A stretch of 64,000 nucleotides of DNA from JAZPYZ01 sp045544455 (GCA_045544455.1 JAZPYZ010000021.1:1-64000), one strand, 5' to 3'. Shown: positions 7,728-15,674, counted from the stretch's first letter. The notes: a model not told the origin generated them from the letters alone. Numbers and translations: made by a program.

Positions 7728-9137
7728 TTACGCTTGTACTTTTTTAATATCGAAACTGGCTTTGATCGCTTTACGCGCATCCACCAGATCGGTATACTCC
7801 CCTGCGACCAACATCTGGACCATCAGATTGCCCAATGCCGTCCCTTCGGTCGGGCCGGCATATACCGGCAGACCGGTGGCTTTCGAGGTCAGCATGTTGA
7901 GATAGCCATCTTTGCTGCCGCCGCCGACAATGTTGATACTGGTATAAGTTTTGCCGGTAATTTCCTGTAAACCGCGAATGGTGGCAGCGTATTTATCCGC
8001 CAAACTGATATACACGCACTGCATCACTTCGCCGATGGTTTCAGGCGCTTTAAGCCCGTTGTTCACGCAATAAGTTTTCACCGCGTCGATCATATTGTCC
8101 GGTGCCAAGAAGCATTGGTCATCCACGTCGATGATCGTATCGAAATCGGCCGCATCACGTGCCATTTGTTCGAGTTCGGCAAACGAATATTTTTTGTCCA
8201 GATTGCGACGAATGGATTGGATCATCCAAAGACCCATGATGTTTTTCAAATAACGGTAACGGTAGTTGTAACCGCCCTCATTGGTGAAATTGAGTTTTAA
8301 ACTATCTTCGGTGGTGATGGGCTCCCTATTTTCCACACCCATCAAACTCCACGTGCCGCTGCTGATATACACCGCATTATCGTCTTTCGCCGGAACCGCG
8401 AGGAAGGCGCTACCGGTATCGTGGGTGGCAGGCAAAATCACCTGGCAATCGAATCCGACTTGTGCTTTGATCGCATCGGTAAAACCGCCGAGCAAGGTGC
8501 CCGGCACAGCCAGTTCCCCAAACAGTTTGCACGGGAAACCAAGCGTGTCGATGATCTCCATATCCCATTGTTTGCTACGTGCGTTAACTAAACTGCCGGT
8601 GGTGGCATTGGTATATTCGTTGCGTTTCACGCCGGTGAGCAGGAAATTGAAATATTCCGGAATCATCAACATCGAGCAAGCTTTATCCAGCATTTCGGGC
8701 GACTCTTTTTTGATCGCCGCGAGTTGATAGATGGTATTGAAGAGTTGCTTTTGGATGCCGGTCTTTGCGTACAGATCGGTCAGAGAAAGGGTTTTCTCGA
8801 CTTCTTTATCCATCCCTTCGGTACGGCTGTCGCGATACGCCACGGTATCACCGATCACCTGATCGTTTTCATCGAGCAGGACAAAGTCAACGCCCCAGGT
8901 ATCAATACCCATATACGACGGGCATTTCCCGGCGGCTTTACACGCTTTGAGCCCTTCTACAATACTGGCAAACAGTGCGTCGGTCTGCCAACAGAGATGC
9001 CCGTTTTTCTGCACGACACCGTTGTCAAAGCGATACATCTCCTCCAACACCATTTTCCCGTTTTCCACGTGTCCCAAAATATGGCGTCCGCTGGACGCGC
9101 CGATATCTACTGCCAAATAATATTGCACGCAAGACAT
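7728..9137 (-). CDS. rhaB: Rhamnulokinase
   Basis: Phosphorylates L-rhamnulose with ATP to rhamnulose 1-phosphate. The 469-residue FGGY-family kinase has the N-terminal phosphate loop D-I-G-A-S-S-G-R, G-I-D-T-W-G-V-D in the substrate region and I-N-I-V-G-G-G-S-K-D-G in the C-terminal ATPase lobe. The start is uncertain: the ATG at 9137 lies directly against an AAAGGGGG sequence, whereas a GTG three codons later (9128) has ideal spacing from it. It heads the rhaB-rhaA operon behind its own promoter. Confidence 0.95.
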   Translation of the reverse strand: MSCVQYYLAVDIGASSGRHILGHVENGKMVLEEMYRFDNGVVQKNGHLCWQTDALFASIVEGLKACKAAGKCPSYMGIDTWGVDFVLLDENDQVIGDTVAYRDSRTEGMDKEVEKTLSLTDLYAKTGIQKQLFNTIYQLAAIKKESPEMLDKACSMLMIPEYFNFLLTGVKRNEYTNATTGSLVNARSKQWDMEIIDTLGFPCKLFGELAVPGTLLGGFTDAIKAQVGFDCQVILPATHDTGSAFLAVPAKDDNAVYISSGTWSLMGVENREPITTEDSLKLNFTNEGGYNYRYRYLKNIMGLWMIQSIRRNLDKKYSFAELEQMARDAADFDTIIDVDDQCFLAPDNMIDAVKTYCVNNGLKAPETIGEVMQCVYISLADKYAATIRGLQEITGKTYTSINIVGGGSKDGYLNMLTSKATGLPVYAGPTEGTALGNLMVQMLVAGEYTDLVDARKAIKASFDIKKVQA

Positions 9138-9153
9138 CCCCCTTTCTTTACTC

Positions 9154-9181
9154 TCCTTTTAATTATACAGATTTTTTCCAG
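9154..9181 (-). promoter_or_regulatory. Candidate promoter for rhaBA
   Basis: On the minus strand TTGCAA is followed 16 bp later by TATAAT, just upstream of the AAGGAGAG/AAAGGGGG stretch that precedes rhaB. No operator palindrome is evident. Confidence 0.6.
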
Positions 9182-9191
9182 TTTTGCAAGT

Positions 9192-9230
9192 AAAAAAAGC
9201 GAAAGAGCGGCAATCTCTATCGCTTTTTTA
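9192..9230 (-). terminator. Terminator of spoIIGA-sigE
   Basis: A 15-bp stem with one mismatch (AAAAAAGCGATAGAG against CTCTTTCGCTTTTTT) followed by a T-run on the minus strand, immediately after the sigE stop codon. Confidence 0.8.
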
Positions 9231-9246
9231 CAACATATTCGGTTTT

Positions 9247-9960
9247 TCAATAACTTCGCTCGATATCTCGCTTTAGTTTTCGGATAATTTTCTTTTCCAA
9301 CCGCGAAATATACGACTGGGAAATCCCCAACAGATCCGCCACTTCCTTTTGAGTATGTTCGTTCACGCCTCCGATTCCGAAACGCATCTGCATAATCGTC
9401 TGTTCACGAGGTGTCAGCCCCGCGATACACCGCAGTAACAGATCTTTTTCGGCTTGTTGTTCGATATCTCGATTGACCGTATCAGGATCACTGCCCAGCA
9501 CATCCGACAACAGCAGTTCATTTCCATCCCAATCCACGTTCAGCGGTTCATCAATCGAACACTCGTTGCGCAACCGCACGCTTTTTCGCAGATGCATCAA
9601 GATCTCGTTTTCGATACAACGTGACGAATAGGTCGCGAGTTTAATGTTACGATCGGGACAAAACGTATTGACCGCCTTGATCAATCCAATCGTTCCGATC
9701 GAGATCAGATCCTCGATCCCCACGCCGGAATTCTCAAATTTGCGTGCAATATACACCACCAACCGCAGATTATGGGTGATCAGCGCTTCTCGCGCAACTG
9801 GATCCCCTATCCCTAGTTTTTGAATCATCTCATTTTCTTCTTCCGCTGTTAGCGGTGCCGGCAACGATTCCGATCCGTTGATATAGTGTTGCGGCGACGC
9901 CATCCATCGCCACCACCACAACCGCAACCGCCGTATCCATCTCACCATGCGTGCTTTCAC
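9247..9960 (-). CDS. sigE: RNA polymerase sporulation sigma factor SigE (pro-sigma-E)
   Basis: Mother-cell sigma factor of early sporulation. The 237-residue sequence has a basic, tryptophan-rich pro-region of about 20-25 residues, then near-identical region 2 (N-L-R-L-V-V-Y-I-A-R-K-F-E-N and I-E-D-L-I-S-I-G-T-I-G-L-I-K-A-V) and a region 4 helix-turn-helix ending Q-S-Y-I-S-R-L-E-K. The GTG at 9960 is preferred because AAAGGGG lies 8 bases before it; a GTG three codons earlier and an ATG four codons later are alternatives. It follows spoIIGA by 13 bp. Here sigG does not follow; the operon ends with a terminator. Confidence 0.95.
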   Translation of the reverse strand: MKARMVRWIRRLRLWWWRWMASPQHYINGSESLPAPLTAEEENEMIQKLGIGDPVAREALITHNLRLVVYIARKFENSGVGIEDLISIGTIGLIKAVNTFCPDRNIKLATYSSRCIENEILMHLRKSVRLRNECSIDEPLNVDWDGNELLLSDVLGSDPDTVNRDIEQQAEKDLLLRCIAGLTPREQTIMQMRFGIGGVNEHTQKEVADLLGISQSYISRLEKKIIRKLKRDIERSY

Positions 9961-9973
9961 GCATATCACCCCT

Positions 9974-10849
9974 TTATGTAAACAAATCCGCCATATCGTT
10001 GCCGATCAGTGCCTGGTAATCCCCTCGCTGCAACCGGTCACAGATGGCTGCGTAGGCGCCGGTAATATCGTGTCGATGTCCACATCCGTCAGATATCGTC
10101 ATCTTTGCCGGGCAGATCGCCGGAAGCAACGTCGTCCCACCCACCGTTTGGCACGGGATCATCCGCAGTTTCACCGATACGGCCGCCGAGGACGACAGGT
10201 TCGGCTCTGCATCCAACATCCGATTGGTTTGCGTCGACAGATACGGCGAGACCGCTTGACGGCACACCATTACCACCGGCCGGCCGGAAAACACTTCGGT
10301 GACGTGATGACCAGTATCCAACAATGCCGTTAGCGTCACCTCTCCTCGCTCCAACCGCATGGTGACGTCGTACCGTGTTTTCATAAGCGGTTGATGTTTG
10401 CGCGTCAGTCGATCATACACGCATACCGCCCCGTAACACATCACGCAAAGTGCCGTCAACCACAACGGCGATACCTGATAATAGACCACGCCGTTTAACA
10501 CGTAAAATCCTTGCGGCGCCAAATAAAACCAAATCGCCGATGACACACCGGCAAACAAGGCCGATACCAAAAACACCATTCCGATGCGTTTGACAAACGT
10601 CACGATGCCATCCCAGCAAAACGCCGTTAAGGTCATCATGGCACAAGTAACCAGCCGTATCCCCATCTGCACCCAAAACGATAACGGGGGCAACAAAATC
10701 GTACACGCACAACAACCGCCCAACAACGCGCCGCACACCATGCGCCACCGTTTACACGCGTGATGCAACACCCGTGCCGCCGCCGATAATAGCAGATAAT
10801 CGATCAAAAAATTGACCGCGACCAATACGTCCAAATAGATGACCGGCAT
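9974..10849 (-). CDS. spoIIGA: Sigma-E processing peptidase SpoIIGA
   Basis: Membrane aspartic protease that cleaves the pro-sequence from pro-sigma-E in the mother cell. The 291 residues have an N-terminal half of about five hydrophobic segments and a soluble C-terminal half with the aspartic-protease motif L-L-D-T-G-H near residue 178. The start M-P-V-I-Y-L-D-V matches the family N-terminus and has AAGGGAGTG 5 bases upstream. Its place directly before sigE is diagnostic. The divergent loop sequences are usual for this family. Confidence 0.93.
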   Translation of the reverse strand: MPVIYLDVLVAVNFLIDYLLLSAAARVLHHACKRWRMVCGALLGGCCACTILLPPLSFWVQMGIRLVTCAMMTLTAFCWDGIVTFVKRIGMVFLVSALFAGVSSAIWFYLAPQGFYVLNGVVYYQVSPLWLTALCVMCYGAVCVYDRLTRKHQPLMKTRYDVTMRLERGEVTLTALLDTGHHVTEVFSGRPVVMVCRQAVSPYLSTQTNRMLDAEPNLSSSAAVSVKLRMIPCQTVGGTTLLPAICPAKMTISDGCGHRHDITGAYAAICDRLQRGDYQALIGNDMADLFT

Positions 10850-10879
10850 CACGACACTCCCTTTTTGTCTGGTTGTTCT

Positions 10880-10918
10880 ATTATAGCGAAAAAACAAGAC
10901 GGATTCTGCCGAATTCGG
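10880..10918 (-). promoter_or_regulatory. Candidate spoIIGA promoter with Spo0A-box-like site
   Basis: A TATAAT -10 is at 10880-10885 on the minus strand, with no good -35 at normal spacing. About 21 bp upstream is TGCCGAA (10907-10913, plus-strand reading), matching the TGNCGAA Spo0A consensus within an imperfect palindrome CCGAATTCGG. The B. subtilis spoIIG promoter also uses a widely spaced -35 region overlapped by Spo0A sites. Similarity only. Confidence 0.4.
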
Positions 10919-10930
10919 ACACCGCACAAA

Positions 10931-10963
10931 AAAAGGTCGTGTGCTAAAAGCACACGACCTTTT
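10931..10963. terminator. Terminator after corA
   Basis: A 13-14-bp perfect stem (AAAGGTCGTGTGC and its complement) around TAAAA, flanked by T-runs on both strands. It ends the corA transcript just before the spoIIGA promoter region. Confidence 0.85.
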
Positions 10964-10972
10964 GGACAATCT

Positions 10973-11902
10973 TTATAACATATCGCGCTTGCGCAAGATC
11001 CCGTAAACCACCAACATGACCAACCCGGACAAAATGACCGGAAACCACCAGAACTGATCCATCGGCAACCCATCGACGTTCATCCCGTAGAAACCGGCAA
11101 TGATGTTGGGAACCGAAAACACGATGGTAATAGCCGCCAAGATCTTCATCACCGTGTTGAGGTTGTTATTGATCAACGACGCGAACGCATCCATCGTTCC
11201 GGACAAAATGTTGAGATACGTCGAGGACATTTCATGCGCCTGCCGAATCTCGATCAACACATCTTCGAGCAGATCTTGATCTTCCTCGTACAGTTTTATA
11301 TACCGACCGCGCATCATGCGTTCCAACGTCGAAATATTGGATTTTAACGAGGTGGAAAAATACACCAACGATTTGCGCAATTCGAGCAACTGAATCAGTT
11401 CGCGATCCTTGAGCGACCGACGTAGTTTTTTCTCGATACCGCCGGACAATTTATCGATCTGTTTCAAGAACTGTAGGTATCGGGTTGCCACACGCAACAT
11501 AATTCGCAACACAAACTGCGTTTTGAGATTGGTTTGCACGCCTTTGATGATACTTTGTGCAAATTCTTCAACGATCAAATTTTGTCGCAACGAAATCGTG
11601 ATAACTTGATCCGGCACGATCAAAATGCCAAGCGGCACGGTATAATACGACAAACTACCGTCTTCTTTCCGTTCGGCCACCGGCGTATCGATAATCATCA
11701 AGACGTTTCCATCCTCGGTCTCGATACGCGACGATTCTTCTTCGTCGAGTGCGGCGCGCACGAAATCGGGTTCGAGAGAAAATTGTCGGATCAACTCATT
11801 AATTTCCCGTTCATCGGGATTGACCACGTTGATCCAGCCGCCGGTTTGCATGGCTTCACATTCGTTGACGTAACCGGCAGCGGTGGAAAAATATTGAACC
11901 AT
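10973..11902 (-). CDS. CorA-family magnesium/divalent cation transporter
   Basis: A 309-residue protein with a long soluble N-terminal domain, a helical stalk and two C-terminal transmembrane helices. The signature Y-G-M-N that forms the pore filter is at about 272-275, followed by the second helix and a basic tail (R-K-R-D). CorA pentamers import Mg2+ or other divalent ions. It is a single-gene unit with its own promoter and an unusual leader; regulation by the cytoplasmic ion level is therefore likely but not proven. Confidence 0.92.
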   Translation of the reverse strand: MVQYFSTAAGYVNECEAMQTGGWINVVNPDEREINELIRQFSLEPDFVRAALDEEESSRIETEDGNVLMIIDTPVAERKEDGSLSYYTVPLGILIVPDQVITISLRQNLIVEEFAQSIIKGVQTNLKTQFVLRIMLRVATRYLQFLKQIDKLSGGIEKKLRRSLKDRELIQLLELRKSLVYFSTSLKSNISTLERMMRGRYIKLYEEDQDLLEDVLIEIRQAHEMSSTYLNILSGTMDAFASLINNNLNTVMKILAAITIVFSVPNIIAGFYGMNVDGLPMDQFWWFPVILSGLVMLVVYGILRKRDML

Positions 11903-11920
11903 AGGTACAGCCTCCTTTTA

Positions 11921-11949
11921 GGCGCACCTATCCCACGGCCGGGCGCGCC
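11921..11949 (-). promoter_or_regulatory. GC-rich hairpin in the corA leader
   Basis: On the minus strand GGCGCGCC (11942-11949) pairs with GGTGCGCC (11921-11928), 8 bp with one G-U pair, across a 12-base loop. It ends 5 bases before the corA ribosome-binding sequence AAGGAGG and contains the stop codon of the candidate leader peptide. Confidence 0.5.
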
Positions 11950-11999
11950 CTTACAATACTGATAGATTGACAACTTCGACCAACAGGATCAGGACTCAC
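11928..11999 (-). CDS. Candidate corA leader peptide, 23 codons
   Basis: A GTG at 11999 has AGGAGG exactly 8 bases upstream and opens a 23-codon frame ending with TAG at 11928-11930. It begins V-S-P-D-P-V-G-R and has three further arginine/proline codons near its end. It lies wholly within the transcribed leader of corA, and its stop falls inside a hairpin. Leader peptides with acidic/proline codons are known to sense low Mg2+ in enterobacterial mgtA. Function here is inferred from position and codon content only. Confidence 0.35.
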   Translation of the reverse strand: MSPDPVGRSCQSISIVRARPAVG

Positions 12000-12029
12000 C
12001 CGACTCACCTCCTAAAGTGTTATGGTAAC

Positions 12030-12059
12030 ATTATATACCGACCTTGTGAAAAATTACAA
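12030..12059 (-). promoter_or_regulatory. Candidate promoter for corA
   Basis: TTGTAA at 12054-12059 and TATAAT at 12030-12035 on the minus strand, 18 bp apart. The predicted transcript starts about 125 bases before the corA ATG. Confidence 0.6.
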
Positions 12060-12088
12060 GAAAAATTTTTCAACTGAAATCCGCTTAT

Positions 12089-12118
12089 AAAAAAGCACCT
12101 CGAACGAGGTGCTTTTTT
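12089..12118 (-). terminator. Terminator after the flavodiiron/rubredoxin operon
   Basis: AAAAAAGCACCTCG and its exact complement separated by two bases, with T-runs on both sides, 15 bp past the rubredoxin stop codon. Confidence 0.88.
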
Positions 12119-12132
12119 GGCAAGATATTATC

Positions 12133-12291
12133 TTATTCTTCGCTGAATTGATCTTTTCCTACCGAGCAAAGCGGGCAGGTAAAATCATCCGGAAGATCTT
12201 CGAATTTGGTACCGGCCGCGATACCGTTATCCGGATCGCCGATAGCTTCATCGTATACCCAGCCGCACACGTCACATACATACTTTTTCAT
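12133..12291 (-). CDS. Rubredoxin
   Basis: A 52-residue one-iron electron carrier too short for usual ORF cut-offs. It has both C-x2-C knuckles (C-D-V-C-G at 6-10 and C-P-L-C at 39-42), the aromatic W-V-Y-D-E segment, and the D-P-D-N-G-I-A-A-G-T-K-F-E-D-L-P-D-D-F core typical of free rubredoxins. The ATG has AGGAGG 7 bases upstream. It lies 28 bp downstream of the flavodiiron gene, which already carries its own rubredoxin domain, and probably passes electrons to it or to rubrerythrin. Confidence 0.95.
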   Translation of the reverse strand: MKKYVCDVCGWVYDEAIGDPDNGIAAGTKFEDLPDDFTCPLCSVGKDQFSEE

Positions 12292-12319
12292 AATGGTTTC
12301 CTCCTGTTAAATCATAGAT

Positions 12320-14110
12320 TTATTGTATTTTTTCAAAATCAGCTGCGCCGTGTTTGCACAGCGGACAAACAAAATCTTCGGGCAACACATCGCCCTCGTA
12401 TACATAACCGCAGATCTTGCAGACATACCCTTGTTTCCCGTCGGTTTGCGGTTTGGGTTTAACGTGGTTTTGATAATACGTATAGGTCATGGTTTCGCGA
12501 TCCGACAACACGCGCGATTCGGTCACCGAACAGATAAACATACCGTGCGTATCCAGATCCAAGTACTGTTCCACTTTCAGCGACATAAATGAATTGATGT
12601 ATCGCGGTAAAAAGACCAGTCCGTTGTCCGAACGTAACGGTTCGCAATTGGCAAATTTATCCACGTTTCGACCACTGACAAAGCCAAACGCCTCAAACAC
12701 CTTAAACGGAGCATCCACCGTCAAACAGTTGATATTCATCTTACCCGTCTGCTTGATGATATGATGCGAATAGTTATCTTTGTTAATGGTGACGGCGATG
12801 CGATTGGGCGTATTGGTGACCTGGGTAACCGTGTTGACGATCAACCCGTTATCCTTTTTTCCGTCATGAGACGTCACCACATACAACCCATACCCGATAT
12901 TAAACAAGGCAGTCAAGTCGTGCTTGTTGGCGGTAGCGTCTTGTTGCGCCAAATACTCTTTGCACAGTTCTTCCGCCAACGCGTCTACCTGCGCGGCACT
13001 TTCTTCGTTGAGCGCAGACAGAATCTTAACGGTGGTATCGGCAAAGGTGAGATTCTTGCTCTTTTCCAGCATCCCTTTCATCACTTTCGCCGCCAACGGC
13101 GCCCAACTGCCGTTTTCAATAAACGCAACCGTCCGATTTTGGAAACCGCGCTCGGTTAAATGGTTAATAAACTCACGCATAAACGGGAATATTTCCGCGT
13201 TATAAGTCGTGGTCGCCAAAACCAGTTTACTGTACCGGAAAGCATCTTCCACCGCCTCGGCCATATCGCAACGTGCCAAATCGTTGACAACCACTTTCGG
13301 GCAACCGTTCGCTTTCAGTTTTTCCGCAAGCAACCGAACCGCTTTTTTAGTGTTTCCGTACACCGAGGTATAGGCGATGACAATCCCCTCTTCCTCCGGT
13401 TGATAACTCGACCACGTGTTATACAACCCGAGGTAATAACCAAGATTTTCAGTCAACATCGGACCATGAAGCGGACAGATGATTTGAATATCCAACCCGG
13501 ACGCCTTTTTGAGCAAATTTTGTACCTGCACACCGTATTTACCGACGATCCCGATATAGTACCGTCTGGCTTCACAAGCCCAATCTTCTTCCACGTCAAG
13601 CGCACCGAACTTGCCGAACCCATCCGCCGAAAACAACACCTTGTCGGTGCTATCGTAGGTGACGATTACCTCCGGCCAGTGCACCATCGGTGCGGTTACA
13701 AAGGTCAAGTTGTGTTTGCCGAGCGACAAGGTATCCCCTTCCCCGACAACAATCTGTTTGTCGGCAAAATCGGTCCCAAAAAAGTTCTTCATCATGGTAA
13801 ACGCCTTGGCCGAAGACACAATTTGCGCCTTGGGATAACTCTTCACAAATTGGACAATATTCGCCGAATGATCGGGTTCCATATGCTGAACGATCAGGTA
13901 ATCCGGTTGTCTGTCTCCGAGCGTGTTTTGAATATTATCCAGCCATTCATGTGTAAAGGCGGCATCCACCGTGTCCATAATGGCAATCTTGTCGTCCATA
14001 ATGGCGTACGAGTTATAGGACATCCCGTTGGGGACGATATATTGTCCTTCAAACAAATCGATCTGATGATCGTTCACGCCGATATAGCGAATATCCTGTG
14101 TGATATGCAT
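12320..14110 (-). CDS. Flavodiiron protein with fused flavin-reductase and rubredoxin domains
   Basis: A 596-residue O2- or NO-reducing enzyme. Domains in order: a metallo-beta-lactamase-like diiron domain (about 1-230) with H76-x-E78-x-D80-H81, H-W-P-E near 136, D155 and H207; a flavodoxin-like FMN domain from about 235 (Y-T-S-V-Y-G-N-T-K) to 375; a flavin-reductase-like domain (about 395-535); and a C-terminal rubredoxin domain with C-K-I-C-G and C-P-L-C (about 548-596). The combination should let one chain take electrons from a pyridine-nucleotide or flavin partner to the diiron site. A TTGAAG-17-TATACT promoter precedes it. Confidence 0.93.
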   Translation of the reverse strand: MHITQDIRYIGVNDHQIDLFEGQYIVPNGMSYNSYAIMDDKIAIMDTVDAAFTHEWLDNIQNTLGDRQPDYLIVQHMEPDHSANIVQFVKSYPKAQIVSSAKAFTMMKNFFGTDFADKQIVVGEGDTLSLGKHNLTFVTAPMVHWPEVIVTYDSTDKVLFSADGFGKFGALDVEEDWACEARRYYIGIVGKYGVQVQNLLKKASGLDIQIICPLHGPMLTENLGYYLGLYNTWSSYQPEEEGIVIAYTSVYGNTKKAVRLLAEKLKANGCPKVVVNDLARCDMAEAVEDAFRYSKLVLATTTYNAEIFPFMREFINHLTERGFQNRTVAFIENGSWAPLAAKVMKGMLEKSKNLTFADTTVKILSALNEESAAQVDALAEELCKEYLAQQDATANKHDLTALFNIGYGLYVVTSHDGKKDNGLIVNTVTQVTNTPNRIAVTINKDNYSHHIIKQTGKMNINCLTVDAPFKVFEAFGFVSGRNVDKFANCEPLRSDNGLVFLPRYINSFMSLKVEQYLDLDTHGMFICSVTESRVLSDRETMTYTYYQNHVKPKPQTDGKQGYVCKICGYVYEGDVLPEDFVCPLCKHGAADFEKIQ

Positions 14111-14141
14111 CTTGTTTCACCTCTTAGAACATAGTAGTTAT

Positions 14142-14170
14142 AGTATAACACGGTTTTTCCAAATCTTCAA
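14142..14170 (-). promoter_or_regulatory. Candidate promoter for the flavodiiron gene
   Basis: TTGAAG and TATACT (14142-14147) with a 17-bp spacer on the minus strand. The Crp/Fnr-like palindrome found upstream of the ferredoxin gene is not repeated here. Confidence 0.6.
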
Positions 14171-14185
14171 CTCGGTTCCACCGTT

Positions 14186-14881
14186 TTATTCCAAAATCCG
14201 TCCATCTGTGGAAATCGTTACGACCTGCCACGGAATAAACTTGCCACTGGCTTGCAAGGCACGTTTAACGGCGTTTTCAATACCGCCGCAACACGGAACT
14301 TCCATACGAACGATTTTGACACTTTTTATGTTATTATTAGCAATAATCTGCGTTAATTTCTCGGCGTAATCCCCTTCATCCAGTTTAGGACAACCGATCA
14401 ATGTGATGTGATTACGGATAAATTCCTCGTGAAAATTGCCGTAAGCAAACGCCGTACAATCCGCCGCGACCAACAAACTCGCATCTTCAAAATACGGTGC
14501 GTTAACCGGCACCAATTTGATCTGACACGGCCACTGTGAAAGTCGGCTAATCGCCGGTGCCGACGGCGTATCGTTTGTCGCCGTCCGTTTGATCGATTTT
14601 GATTGTGCACCCGGACAACCGCACGGCAACGTTACGCCAAATTGTTTCATCTTAGCCTGGCGCACGGCATCTTCATTATAGGCCGGTGCTTCACGCTCCT
14701 CAAACGTGATGGCGTTGGTGGGACACGCCGGCAAGCAATCGCCAAGCCCATCGCAATAATCCTCGCGCGTGAGTTTGGCCTTTCCGTTCACCATCTCGAT
14801 CGCACCCTCGTGACAAGCCGCCGCGCACGCGCCGCAACCGTTACAGGCATCTTCATCAATTTTTATGATTTTGCGAATCAT
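14186..14881 (-). CDS. 4Fe-4S ferredoxin-type protein
   Basis: A 231-residue protein whose first 65 residues form a 2x[4Fe-4S] ferredoxin domain: C-N-G-C-G-A-C-A-A-A-C, then C-D-G-L-G-D-C-L-P-A-C-P. The C-terminal 150 residues contain further cysteines (G-C-P-G, C-P-K, P-C-C-G-G) and may bind another cofactor or partner. Homologues are common in clostridia beside Crp/Fnr-family regulators and hybrid-cluster genes. It is divergent from such a regulator, with a shared palindrome placed at about -41.5 from this gene's predicted start. Confidence 0.85.
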   Translation of the reverse strand: MIRKIIKIDEDACNGCGACAAACHEGAIEMVNGKAKLTREDYCDGLGDCLPACPTNAITFEEREAPAYNEDAVRQAKMKQFGVTLPCGCPGAQSKSIKRTATNDTPSAPAISRLSQWPCQIKLVPVNAPYFEDASLLVAADCTAFAYGNFHEEFIRNHITLIGCPKLDEGDYAEKLTQIIANNNIKSVKIVRMEVPCCGGIENAVKRALQASGKFIPWQVVTISTDGRILE

Positions 14882-14910
14882 ATTCGTAACCTCCTTGATT
14901 TTATGAATCC

Positions 14911-14953
14911 AGTATAGTATACTTGGTGTTATAATTCTGTTGAATTTTCAACA
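14911..14953. promoter_or_regulatory. Divergent promoter region with Crp/Fnr-type operator
   Basis: The palindrome TGTTGAATTTTCAACA (14938-14953) has 7-bp arms. For the ferredoxin gene, a TATACT -10 on the minus strand (14911-14916) has no good -35, and the palindrome centre lies about 41.5 bp before the predicted start, the class II activator position. For the regulator gene, TATAAT at 14930-14935 puts the palindrome over its transcription start, suggesting autorepression. Confidence 0.6.
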
Positions 14954-14967
14954 AACGGAGAGCTTTT

Positions 14968-15627
14968 ATGAAAAAATATTTAAAAACTTTACAACGATGT
15001 CCGTTATTTCAAGGCATTGATGAAGATGACATGCTGAAAATGCTCGGTTGTCTGGGCGCTAAAGTCGAAACGTTTGACAAAAAATACACCATCATGGCCG
15101 AGGGCAATCCGGCGAAATATATCGGGATCGTTTTATCCGGTTCTGCGCAAATCATGCAGGTTGATTATTACGGCAATCGCAGTATTCTAAGTAGTGTAGA
15201 AGCGCCTCAGGTGTTTGCCGAAGCGTTTGCTTGCGCCGAGGTGGGCGCCATGCCGGTAACGGTGATCGCTAACGAACCGACCGAGGTGATGTTAATCGAT
15301 GCCAGACACATTCTACAGACCTGTTGCCACAACTGTCAGTTTCATCAACAACTGATTTTTAACCTGATGAAAAATTTGGCTACCAAAACACTCTTGTTTC
15401 ATCAACGGATCGATATCACGTCCAAACGAACCACGCGAGAAAAACTAATGGCCTATTTGATGTTGCAAGCGAAGAACGCCGGTAACAATCAGTTCGAGAT
15501 TCCGTTTGATCGGCAGGAACTGGCCGACTATTTAGAAGTGGATCGAAGCGGATTATCCGCCGAAATCAGCAAACTTCGCAACGAAAACGTTATCGAAAGT
15601 CACAAAAAGCATTTCAAGTTATTATAA
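14968..15627 (+). CDS. Crp/Fnr family transcriptional regulator
   Basis: A 219-residue regulator with an N-terminal cyclic-nucleotide-binding-like beta-roll (about 15-125), a dimer helix, and a C-terminal winged helix-turn-helix (E-L-A-D-Y-L-E-V-D-R-S-G-L-S-A-E-I-S-K-L, about 182-201). The N-terminal cysteine cluster of true FNR is absent, so it is not expected to carry an Fe-S oxygen sensor of that type. Neighbouring oxygen/NO-defence genes suggest a redox or nitrosative signal. It probably binds the palindrome in its own promoter. Confidence 0.88.
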   Translation: MKKYLKTLQRCPLFQGIDEDDMLKMLGCLGAKVETFDKKYTIMAEGNPAKYIGIVLSGSAQIMQVDYYGNRSILSSVEAPQVFAEAFACAEVGAMPVTVIANEPTEVMLIDARHILQTCCHNCQFHQQLIFNLMKNLATKTLLFHQRIDITSKRTTREKLMAYLMLQAKNAGNNQFEIPFDRQELADYLEVDRSGLSAEISKLRNENVIESHKKHFKLL

Positions 15628-15632
15628 GTCAT

Positions 15633-15674
15633 AAAAAGCAGGTACCCAACCGACTCGTTGGACACCTGCTTTTT
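15633..15674. terminator. Bidirectional terminator
   Basis: AAAAAGCAGGT pairs with ACCTGCTTTTT, with a further C-A-A-C/G-T-T-G stem inside. It serves the Crp/Fnr gene on the plus strand and the convergent FAD-Rieske gene, whose stop codon it overlaps. Confidence 0.85.

Noticed and set aside
11903..12060. Mg2+ M-box riboswitch before corA
   Set aside because: The leader is only about 125 bases and lacks the conserved M-box stems I could recognise; a leader peptide/hairpin fits better.
13160..14134. 324-codon plus-strand frame opposite the flavodiiron gene
   Set aside because: Antisense shadow; the minus-strand protein has full domain support.
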